5,862 bases of DNA from Acidimicrobiales bacterium (GTDB taxonomy: Bacteria > Actinomycetota > Acidimicrobiia > Acidimicrobiales > Acidimicrobilacustridaceae), in assembly GCA_023261915.1 (NCBI GenBank), contig JALRFT010000322.1, positions 1 through 5,862 on the forward strand, given 5' to 3'. The translations under genes and the position numbers were made by a program. How positions within the stretch are numbered: the stretch's first letter is position 1; each line of letters starts with the position of its first letter. Below the pieces are notes generated by a model. That model was not told the origin of the DNA and searched no databases. It was given only the letters and a program-made list of their open reading frames with translations. This document shows, one piece after another, positions 1 through 5,504 of the stretch.

Positions 1-738
1 GACGAGCGGTGCTCGGCCATCAGCACCGACGAGTTCACGGACGAGGTGCACACACGTCGCCACCTCATCAGGGGACATGTTGTCGAGCAGCAGGGCGTCG
101 GCTCCGGCCGTCACGGCTTCACGCACCTGCTCGGGACGATCGCACTCGACGTGCACGATGCGACCCGGCCACGACTGACGGGCGGTCGCCACCAGTTCGC
201 TGATCGACCCACCAGCGAGATGGTTGTCCTTGACCATGATCCATTCCGACAGGTTGCCGCGATGGTTCGCACCACCGCCGGCGCGCACCGCCGCCTTTTC
301 CAGGGCACGCAACCCCGGGGTCGTCTTGCGCGTGTCCCAGATCCTCGCCTTCCCACCACCAGCGGCGGCGTCGACGTAGCGCCGGGTCAACGTGGCAATG
401 CCTGAGAGGTGACCGAGAAAGTTGAGCGCCGTGCGCTCGGCGGTGAGGACGGACGCCAACGGCCCGGCGACGGTCGCCACCACCGTGCCCCCTTCGAGTC
501 GGTCGCCGTCACGGCACCGCCACTCGAGCTGCACCGAGTCGTCCACGAGTTCGAACGTGCGACGGGCACAGTCGACGCCGGCGAGGACACCGGGCCCACG
601 AGCCACGAACGCGGCAGTGACCATTCGGGTGGGGTCAATGAGCGACGCGCTGAGATCCCCGAGTGGTGTCAGGTCCTCTTCGAGGGCGCGCCGCACAGCA
701 GCGTCCACGGCGAGGGGTGGCGGGGCGGCGAAGTCCAC
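1..738 (-). CDS. nadC: Nicotinate-nucleotide pyrophosphorylase (quinolinate phosphoribosyltransferase), C-terminus cut by window edge
   Basis: Converts quinolinate and PRPP to nicotinate mononucleotide, CO2 and pyrophosphate, the entry to the shared NAD pathway; cytosolic. The frame is open for 246 codons from GTG 736-738 to the left edge, so roughly the last 40 residues of a usual 280-290 residue protein are missing. Visible family signatures: ALEEDLTPLGD near residues 18-28, ERTALNFLGHLSG at 102-114, DTRKTTPGLR at 136-145, GGGANHRGNL at 155-164, VKDNH at 170-174, HVECD at 197-201 and LLLDNMSP at 217-224. R103, R138, K139, H160, R161, K171, E199 and D220 match the PRPP/quinolinate-binding residues of M. 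tuberculosis NadC within one or two positions, so the visible part looks active. The GTG start lies 5 nt after the nadB stop with an AGG about 9 nt upstream, which suggests translational coupling. A downstream GTG at residue 11 is possible but less likely. Confidence 0.96.
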   Translation of the reverse strand, partial: MDFAAPPPLAVDAAVRRALEEDLTPLGDLSASLIDPTRMVTAAFVARGPGVLAGVDCARRTFELVDDSVQLEWRCRDGDRLEGGTVVATVAGPLASVLTAERTALNFLGHLSGIATLTRRYVDAAAGGGKARIWDTRKTTPGLRALEKAAVRAGGGANHRGNLSEWIMVKDNHLAGGSISELVATARQSWPGRIVHVECDRPEQVREAVTAGADALLLDNMSPDEVATCVHLVRELVGADGRAPLV

Positions 739-743
739 GACGG

Positions 744-2315
744 TCAGCCTGCCCCATCCGTCCGGTGGGAGACGAACCGTCGGGCCACCACGTCGGCATC
801 GCTGGCGTCAACACGGGCGTGGGCTCCGCGACTCTCGGTGCGCCGGCGCGCGGCAGTGACGAGAGCCGTGCCCACGACCGCAAGGTTGGCGACCTCAAGC
901 GCCGCCACCGAAGCGTCGCCGGGGGTGGCGGCCACCGCAGCGAGCACGTCAGCCACCGTGGCCAACGACCCATCTCCCCGCACGACACCGGCACCGTGGG
1001 TCATGGCCTGCTGCAGCACACTGCGCAGCGACGGGTCACAGCCCGCCGCACCGGTAGCGACCACATCGAGATCGAGTGCCACGGTCGCCGGCGACCCCGA
1101 AGCGTCGAGGACTCCCGCCATCACTCCGGTCGGAGCCGGACCCGACTGGCCGGCAGCCACCGCGGCGGCCGCCCGAGTGCCGAACACGAGTCCTTCGAGC
1201 AACGAGTTCGACGCCAGACGGTTGGCGCCATGCACCCCGCTACACGCCACCTCGCCGGCAGCCCACAACCCGTCGAGCGTGGTCGCCCCGTCGAGGTCGG
1301 TGACCACGCCGCCACACAGGTAGTGGGCGGCAGGGGCTACGGGCAACCAGTCCACGGCCGGATCGAGACCCACGTCGGCGAGCATGGCCACGATGGTCGG
1401 GTAGCGATCGGCGACGTCGTCCACGCCGGTGCAGTCCAGCCAGAGGTGGTCCGCCCCGACGTCGAGCATGCGCTGGGTCACGGCCCGACTCACGACGTCG
1501 CGGGCCGACAGTTCGTCCACGAACCGCTCCCCGTCGAGATCCCGCAGCACCGCCCCGTCACCGCGCAGCGCCTCGGTGATGAGGGGGCGCGGATGACGGT
1601 CCACGGCGAGGGCCGTGGGGTGGAACTGGACGAACTCGAGGTCGGCACATGCCACCCCGGCCCGCAACGCCATGGCGATGCCGTCACCGGTGGCCTCGAG
1701 CGGGTTGGTGGTCACCGAATACAGCTGTCCGGCACCACCAGTGGCCAACAACACGTTGCGGGCGCGCACCGTGCCGAGGGAACCATCGGGGTGCCGCACC
1801 GTCACCCCCGCACACCGTCCGTCTTCCACGAGCAGGTCGAGGGCGAAGACGTGTTCGTACACAGCCGCTGCCGTGGCCCGAACGGCGTCGACCAGCACCC
1901 GTTCGATCTCGGCTCCGGTGGCCGCCCCACCGGCGTGCACCACCCGGGACGCCGAGTGGCCACCCTCGCGTCCCAACGACAGCGCACCGCCGGCGTCGCG
2001 GTCGAAGCGCGCCCCCCACGCAATCAACTCACCCACCCGGGCCGGACCCTCGGCGACCATGGTCCGCACGGCGTCGACGTCACACATCCCCGCCCCCACC
2101 GACAACGTGTCGGCGAGATGCAGGTCAGTGGAGTCCGACGCCTCATCAATGACCGCAGCCACCCCACCCTGGGCCCAGCGGGTGGCAGCGTCGGAGAGAC
2201 TTCCCTTGGTCACCACCCCCACGTCGAGGCCGTGTTCGCCCGACGCGCGCACGGCCGCCGACAGCCCAGCGATGCCGCTTCCGAGGACCAACAGGTCGAC
2301 GACGGAGTCACTCAT
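744..2315 (-). CDS. nadB: L-aspartate oxidase
   Basis: FAD flavoprotein of 523 residues that oxidises L-aspartate to iminoaspartate, the substrate NadA condenses with dihydroxyacetone phosphate to make quinolinate. The N-terminal dinucleotide fold carries GSGIAG at residues 12-17. The succinate dehydrogenase/fumarate reductase-type signatures follow: ATRWAQGG at 44-51, GREGGHS at 115-121 (E117 matches E. coli Glu121), LATGGAGQLY at 190-199, QFHPTAL at 230-236 (H232 matches His244), R277 (matches Arg290), PAAHYLCGG at 328-336 (H331 matches His351) and HGANRLASNSLLEG at 362-375. The helical C-terminal region ends with TESRGAHAR near residue 490, the counterpart of the family's ESRGxHYR motif. 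Length is normal. It starts 45 nt after panD, has no clear Shine-Dalgarno, and is followed by nadC after 5 nt. No nadA is adjacent within the window, which is unusual for an actinobacterial nadABC set. Confidence 0.97.
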   Translation of the reverse strand: MSDSVVDLLVLGSGIAGLSAAVRASGEHGLDVGVVTKGSLSDAATRWAQGGVAAVIDEASDSTDLHLADTLSVGAGMCDVDAVRTMVAEGPARVGELIAWGARFDRDAGGALSLGREGGHSASRVVHAGGAATGAEIERVLVDAVRATAAAVYEHVFALDLLVEDGRCAGVTVRHPDGSLGTVRARNVLLATGGAGQLYSVTTNPLEATGDGIAMALRAGVACADLEFVQFHPTALAVDRHPRPLITEALRGDGAVLRDLDGERFVDELSARDVVSRAVTQRMLDVGADHLWLDCTGVDDVADRYPTIVAMLADVGLDPAVDWLPVAPAAHYLCGGVVTDLDGATTLDGLWAAGEVACSGVHGANRLASNSLLEGLVFGTRAAAAVAAGQSGPAPTGVMAGVLDASGSPATVALDLDVVATGAAGCDPSLRSVLQQAMTHGAGVVRGDGSLATVADVLAAVAATPGDASVAALEVANLAVVGTALVTAARRRTESRGAHARVDASDADVVARRFVSHRTDGAG

Positions 2316-2360
2316 GGGAACCGACCATCCGGCGATGGATCCGGGACGAGAGCGGGTGGA

Positions 2361-2825
2361 TCAGCCCAGACCGTCGAGTTCGGCATCGAGGCCCGCCATG
2401 TGGCGTCCGACCTCGGCCTCGATCTCGACGTAGCGCAGTGGGCCGTCACCGGTGCGGCGAGCGAGCGTCCGAGCGGTTTCCTCGTCGATGGGACGGTTGG
2501 CCGTGTCGACGTGCACGACCGTGGGTTCGTAATCGTCGAGTTCAGTGTCTTCGTACTCGGCGTAGGTGATGACGATGACCCGGTCACCCGGCTGCACGAG
2601 ACGGGCGGCGGCGCCGTTGAGGCACAGGTCGCCGGGACCACCGGGGATGGCGTAGGTCTCAAAACGCGCACCGTTATCGATGTCGACGATCTGGACCTGC
2701 TCCCATTCGAGAATGTCAGCCGCAGCCATCAGTTCCCGGTCGATGGTCACCGAACCCACGTAGTGGAGGTTGGCGTCGGTCACGACAGCCCGGTGGACCT
2801 TGGACTTCATCATCCGTCGGCGCAT
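2361..2825 (-). CDS. panD: Aspartate 1-decarboxylase (pyruvoyl enzyme), with extended C-terminal tail
   Basis: Decarboxylates L-aspartate to beta-alanine, the amine half of pantothenate. PanD is made as a proenzyme that cuts itself at Gly-Ser, turning the serine into the pyruvoyl cofactor. With the ATG at 2823-2825 (154 residues), the catalytic positions equal the E. coli numbering: K9, H11, Y22, G24-S25 in LHYVGSVTID, R54 and Y58 in NGARFETY. The oxyanion-hole asparagine is N70 in LNGAAA, two residues early because of a shortened loop. An ATG 12 nt upstream (2835-2837) is in frame, but the AAGGAG at 2838-2843 abuts it with no spacer, so I prefer the inner start; two more in-frame ATGs follow at residues 5 and 6. 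After ANRPID the protein runs on for about 40 residues, longer than E. coli (126 total) or M. tuberculosis PanD (139 total). It is separated from panC by 103 nt and probably leads the panD-nadB-nadC part of the cluster. Confidence 0.96.
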   Translation of the reverse strand: MRRRMMKSKVHRAVVTDANLHYVGSVTIDRELMAAADILEWEQVQIVDIDNGARFETYAIPGGPGDLCLNGAAARLVQPGDRVIVITYAEYEDTELDDYEPTVVHVDTANRPIDEETARTLARRTGDGPLRYVEIEAEVGRHMAGLDAELDGLG

Positions 2826-2837
2826 GCGGTCACGCAT

Positions 2838-2843
2838 CTCCTT
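2838..2843 (-). promoter_or_regulatory. Shine-Dalgarno AAGGAG of panD
   Basis: The minus strand reads AAGGAG here, the strongest ribosome-binding match in the window. It touches the outer ATG (2835-2837) with no spacer and lies 12 nt before the ATG at 2823-2825. Because zero spacing should not allow initiation, this site supports the inner start, which also restores the canonical Ser25 numbering. The 12-nt spacer is at the long end of the usual range. Confidence 0.7.
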
Positions 2844-2882
2844 GGCTTGGTGCCTTGCGGGTCACCATCCGGTAGTGGCCAC

Positions 2883-2913
2883 ACGCTAGCAGCGGACGCA
2901 ACGAATCCCGCAA
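2883..2913 (-). promoter_or_regulatory. Candidate promoter for panD-nadB-nadC
   Basis: In the panC-panD gap, the largest in the window at 103 nt, the minus strand has TTGCGG (2913-2908), a 19-nt spacer and TAGCGT (2888-2883). The latter fits the actinobacterial TAnnnT form of a -10 element. A start site a few bases downstream would leave a leader of about 50 nt ahead of the panD start, including AAGGAG. The -35 match is only partial and the spacer is long, so this is a guess supported mainly by position. Confidence 0.3.
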
Positions 2914-2922
2914 GATCCCCGT

Positions 2923-2940
2923 CCGCCCCTAGCGGGGCGG
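2923..2940 (-). other. GC-rich hairpin across the panC stop codon
   Basis: A perfect 7-bp inverted repeat, CCGCCCC with GGGGCGG, encloses a 4-nt loop. The TAG stop of panC (2929-2931) lies partly in that loop. On the transcript it would form a very stable stem-loop directly at the end of panC. It is not followed by a U-run, so it does not look like a standard intrinsic terminator. It could act as an attenuating or RNA-stabilising element between panC and panD, or could be chance in a sequence this rich in G and C. Confidence 0.45.
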
Positions 2941-3825
2941 CACGACCACGCCGGCGTTGTCGAGGAGCCGGGGGGCGCCCACCCGGGCGGCCACGATGAG
3001 GCGGAGTTCGGTCCCGGGCACGAGGCCCTCGAGAGGGGCCAGGGTGGCGGCGTCGACGACGTCGGCGTAGTCGACTGCGGCGTCGGGTTCGGTGGCGAAC
3101 ACCTCGGCCATGACCGCCTCCACGCCGCGGGCGTGATCCGCTCCAGCCAGCACGGCGGCGACCCCGGCGTCGAGGGCCCGGTGGAGCACGAGGGCCGTCT
3201 GGCGCTCGTCGGGTGAGAGGTACACATTGCGGCTCGACATGGCGAGACCGTCAGGTTCACGAATCGTCGGACAGCCCACGACCTCGACGGGCATGGACAG
3301 GTCCGACGCCATGCGCCGCACCACGGCGAGCTGTTGGAAGTCCTTCTCTCCGAAGTAGGCGCGACACGCCCCCACCATGGAGAACAACTTGGCGACCACG
3401 GTGGCGACTCCGGCGAAGTGGGTGGGTCGCATCGCCCCCTCCATCCGCTCGGACACTTCGGCCACCGTCACCGTCGTCAGAACCGGCTGGGGATACATCT
3501 CGTCAACGGACGGCACGAGGACATGGGTGGCACCCATCTCCGCACACAACGCCAGGTCCGACTCGAGGTCACGTGGGTACGCAGCGAGGTCCTCGTTGGC
3601 GGCGAACTGCAGCGGGTTCACGAAGATGCTCACGGCTACCGCACCGCACTCCGCCGCCGCCCGGCGAATCAGCGAACCATGCCCGTCGTGGAGAAACCCC
3701 ATCGTGGGGACGAACCCGACCACGAGACCGTCGGCCCGACAGGCGTCGAGTGACCCGCGGAACCCGTCGATGCGCTCGTGAACCTCCACGGGCGAACATT
3801 GCCACGGTTGTACGCCGCGGCGCAC
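2929..3825 (-). CDS. panC: Pantothenate synthetase (pantoate--beta-alanine ligase)
   Basis: Joins pantoate and beta-alanine to pantothenate using ATP through a pantoyl-adenylate; cytosolic. With the GTG at 3823-3825 the protein has 298 residues. Signatures in order: PTMGFLHDGH at 40-49 (HIGH-type nucleotide motif, H46 and H49), SIFVNPLQF at 66-74, AYPRDLESD at 82-90, MYP at 110-112, RPTHFAGVATVVAKLF at 133-148, FGEKDFQQL at 158-166, DGLAMSSRN at 192-200 (KMSKS-type loop) and RLLDNAGV near the C-terminus. These sit only one or two positions from the M. tuberculosis enzyme, which supports the chosen start. The frame stays open further upstream into the preceding gene, and a GTG at 3787-3789 is an alternative that would remove 12 residues. 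The start used has GGGGA about 5 nt upstream and lies 22 nt after the DUF2520 gene. One small oddity is Gly50 after HDGH, where most homologues have Leu. Confidence 0.96.
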   Translation of the reverse strand: MRRGVQPWQCSPVEVHERIDGFRGSLDACRADGLVVGFVPTMGFLHDGHGSLIRRAAAECGAVAVSIFVNPLQFAANEDLAAYPRDLESDLALCAEMGATHVLVPSVDEMYPQPVLTTVTVAEVSERMEGAMRPTHFAGVATVVAKLFSMVGACRAYFGEKDFQQLAVVRRMASDLSMPVEVVGCPTIREPDGLAMSSRNVYLSPDERQTALVLHRALDAGVAAVLAGADHARGVEAVMAEVFATEPDAAVDYADVVDAATLAPLEGLVPGTELRLIVAARVGAPRLLDNAGVVVPPR

Positions 3826-3847
3826 AACGTCCCCGGTGACGAGACGT

Positions 3848-4597
3848 TCAGTCGGCCGGTGGTGAACCGACGTCACGTTCGGCGGCGAGCCGTTGGGCGG
3901 CGAGCACGAGCGCGTCGTAGAGGGCCAGTTCATCAGCGGCGAGTGCGGCCCGGTGACGTTCGAGGGTGGCCTCGTCGCCCCGGGCGGCGGGACCGGTGAG
4001 AGCGGCGGCGGGACCGAGCTCGGCGACGTTGTCGAGCGAGCCGCGCACCAACTCGAGGTACAGGTCGAGGGGGAGACCCACCGAAGCGGCCACCCGCTGG
4101 ACCTGACCGAGCAGGGCAACGACGTGGTTGGAGGCGATGCACGCTGCGGCGTGATAGGCGGCGCGGTCCTCATCGGCAACGGTGACGTGGCGACCGTCAA
4201 GGGCCGAAACGACGTCGAGGGTCACGGGGTCTCCCGCCACGGCGAACCACGCCCCCCGCAGCCGGCGGGCGCCAATCTCGGCGTCGGGCAGTGACACGAG
4301 GGGGTGCACGCACCCAGCTCGGTCGTGCCCGCCGAGAACGTCGAGACCGCGACTGCCCGACAGATGGATGACCACTGCGTCGGTGGCACCGACCAGACCG
4401 GCCGCCACGTCGGCGAGTGCATCATCGGGGGTGGCGAGGATCACGATATCGGCGCCTTGCACCCCGGCCCGTAGGTCATCGTGACGACCGAGCTGGGCGG
4501 TGATCTCCCAGCCAGAGGCGGCGAGTGCGGTGGCCATGGCCCCACCCGCACGGCCGGGCCCCACCACGACGACGGAGCGACTACCCGAAGCGTTCAC
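3848..4597 (-). CDS. Rossmann-like/DUF2520 protein, predicted NAD(P)-dependent oxidoreductase
   Basis: A 249-residue protein with two parts. The N-terminal Rossmann fold shows a beta strand VVVV then GPGRAG at residues 13-18, ATPDDAL at 55-61 (second nucleotide-side loop) and HLSGSRGLDVL at 78-88. These are typical of the family related to pyrroline-5-carboxylate and 6-phosphogluconate dehydrogenases. HPLVSLPD at 98-105 and the helical C-terminal half with YHAAACIASNHVVALL from residue 148 are the DUF2520 signature. The reaction is unproven. Its place directly before panC, as in mycobacteria (Rv3603c beside panC, from memory), and the dehydrogenase fold make ketopantoate reduction a reasonable guess. 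The start is GTG at 4595-4597, with GGGAGA 8 nt upstream (4606-4611). It lies 44 nt after folK and 22 nt before panC, so co-transcription with both is likely. Confidence 0.88.
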   Translation of the reverse strand: MNASGSRSVVVVGPGRAGGAMATALAASGWEITAQLGRHDDLRAGVQGADIVILATPDDALADVAAGLVGATDAVVIHLSGSRGLDVLGGHDRAGCVHPLVSLPDAEIGARRLRGAWFAVAGDPVTLDVVSALDGRHVTVADEDRAAYHAAACIASNHVVALLGQVQRVAASVGLPLDLYLELVRGSLDNVAELGPAAALTGPAARGDEATLERHRAALAADELALYDALVLAAQRLAAERDVGSPPAD

Positions 4598-4605
4598 CGC
4601 CCCAG

Positions 4606-4611
4606 TCTCCC
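4606..4611 (-). promoter_or_regulatory. Ribosome-binding site of the DUF2520 gene
   Basis: GGGAGA on the minus strand, 8 nt before the GTG at 4595-4597. It decides in favour of this GTG, which also leaves a short natural lead of eight residues before the first Rossmann strand. Confidence 0.55.
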
Positions 4612-4641
4612 ATGTCGGGTCCGCCGCAGTCGGAGAGACGA

Positions 4642-5106
4642 CTACTCGGACCCGTCGTCGAGGGTGCCGACCTGGCGCACCTCACCGTCGACCTGACGTT
4701 CCCACCCGGACGGTGCCACGTCCGGAGCGATGTCGGCGAGGGGGGCCATGACGAACCGGCGGCCCCACATGCGCGGATGAGGAATCTCAAGATCTGGTTC
4801 GTTCACCGTCACCCCGTCGATCCAGAGGATGTCGACGTCGAGGGTGCGGGGACCCCACCGCTCGATACGTACCCGTTCGGCCGCCGCCTCGAGGCGCTGA
4901 CACACCCCGAGCAGTTCGCGGGGTGACATCTCAGAGTCGATCTCGACGACGAGGTTGAGGAACGGCCCCTGACCGGCCGGCCCGCCGACGGGCGCCGTCT
5001 CATACAGCGGCGAGACAGCCACCACGCCGGTCAGCGAACCGACGGCGTCGGCGAGGAGTTGGCGGCGGTTCCCGAGGTTGGACCCGAGACCCAACAACAC
5101 CCTCAT
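4642..5106 (-). CDS. folK: 2-amino-4-hydroxy-6-hydroxymethyldihydropteridine pyrophosphokinase (HPPK)
   Basis: Transfers pyrophosphate from ATP to 6-hydroxymethyl-7,8-dihydropterin, making the substrate of dihydropteroate synthase. The 154-residue protein shows the full HPPK pattern: LLGLGSNLGNR at residues 4-14, SPLYETAPVGG at 31-41, FLNLVVEI at 48-55, the hallmark RWGPRTLDVDIL at 82-93 with the Mg-binding pair D89 and D91, and IPHPRMWGRRFVMAPLADIAPD from residue 107 with H109 and R115/R116 at the nucleotide site. Length is normal. The ATG (5104-5106) overlaps the TGA of folB by the ATGA arrangement, indicating coupled translation of consecutive pathway steps. No folP or folE is visible; they may lie upstream beyond the right edge. 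The DUF3180 membrane protein gene that I recall between folK and the DUF2520 gene in mycobacteria is absent. Confidence 0.96.
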   Translation of the reverse strand: MRVLLGLGSNLGNRRQLLADAVGSLTGVVAVSPLYETAPVGGPAGQGPFLNLVVEIDSEMSPRELLGVCQRLEAAAERVRIERWGPRTLDVDILWIDGVTVNEPDLEIPHPRMWGRRFVMAPLADIAPDVAPSGWERQVDGEVRQVGTLDDGSE

Positions 5107-5480
5107 CGGGTGCGGGTGATGCGCACACCCGTGGTGTCGACCACCTGGGGTACCGGCGGGCGCAACTTGCGGACCGCCACGGTGACCTGCTCGACGCGCC
5201 GATCCTCGAGGCAGGCCTCGGCGATGCGGGCGGCGAGGTACTCAAGAAGGGCGGGGTGACCACCCTCGACGGTCTGTTGCACCCGGTCGATGACAGCGGC
5301 GTAGTTGGCCGTGTCGTCGAGGTCATCACTGGCACCCGAGGCCGCCTGGTCCACCACGAGGTCCACATCGATCTCGAGCGGTTGGGCGCGGACCTGTTCC
5401 TCGGGGAGCACCCCGACGATGCCCGACAGACGCAGGCCACGGATCTCAACGAGGTCGCCGGGCATCGACCGGTCAGCCAC
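5103..5480 (-). CDS. folB: Dihydroneopterin aldolase
   Basis: Cleaves 7,8-dihydroneopterin to 6-hydroxymethyl-7,8-dihydropterin and glycolaldehyde; the family forms rings of tetramers. The 125-residue protein has VEIRGLRLSG at 11-20, GVLPEEQ at 23-29, QPLEIDVDL at 33-41, SDDLDDTANYAAV at 51-63, LLEYLAARIAE at 78-88 and VAVRKLRPPVPQ at 101-112. By alignment with S. aureus DHNA, the catalytic tyrosine and lysine are Y60 and K105, the pterin-anchoring glutamate is E80, and E28 or its neighbour matches Glu22. The usual GYHG/GHHG ahead of the loop reads GIVG here, replacing a common histidine by V22. The start is GTG at 5478-5480, with GAAGG about 6 nt upstream; ATG at 5463-5465 is an alternative five codons in. 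It begins 25 nt after the upstream gene and overlaps folK by 4 nt. Confidence 0.94.
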   Translation of the reverse strand: MADRSMPGDLVEIRGLRLSGIVGVLPEEQVRAQPLEIDVDLVVDQAASGASDDLDDTANYAAVIDRVQQTVEGGHPALLEYLAARIAEACLEDRRVEQVTVAVRKLRPPVPQVVDTTGVRITRTR

Positions 5481-5504
5481 GGCGGGCCTTCGCCACCTGT
5501 GGCC

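Noticed and set aside
409..1323. A 304-codon plus-strand frame rich in Ala, Thr, Ser and Pro
   Set aside because: It covers the antisense of nadC and nadB, shows compositional bias only, and has no recognisable motif.
2316..2360. Small inverted repeat (CCATC...GATGG) and a repeated CCGGAT just before nadB
   Set aside because: The stem is only 5 bp, outer bases do not pair, and there is no T-run or recognisable operator. It may weakly affect nadB initiation but is not supportable as a feature.
663..2999. A 778-codon open frame on the plus strand, antisense to nadB and panD
   Set aside because: Its translation is low in hydrophobic core residues, rich in His, Gly, Arg and Val-Asp repeats, matches no family, and lies exactly opposite strongly supported genes. 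Long antisense open frames are expected where third positions are almost always G or C.
3826..4200. Upstream in-frame extension of panC into the DUF2520 gene (423 residues in total)
   Set aside because: The extra part is Ser/Pro/Thr-rich and overlaps a well-supported gene in another frame. PanC signatures are at normal distance from the GTG at 3825, so the extension is read-through of an open frame, not a fusion.
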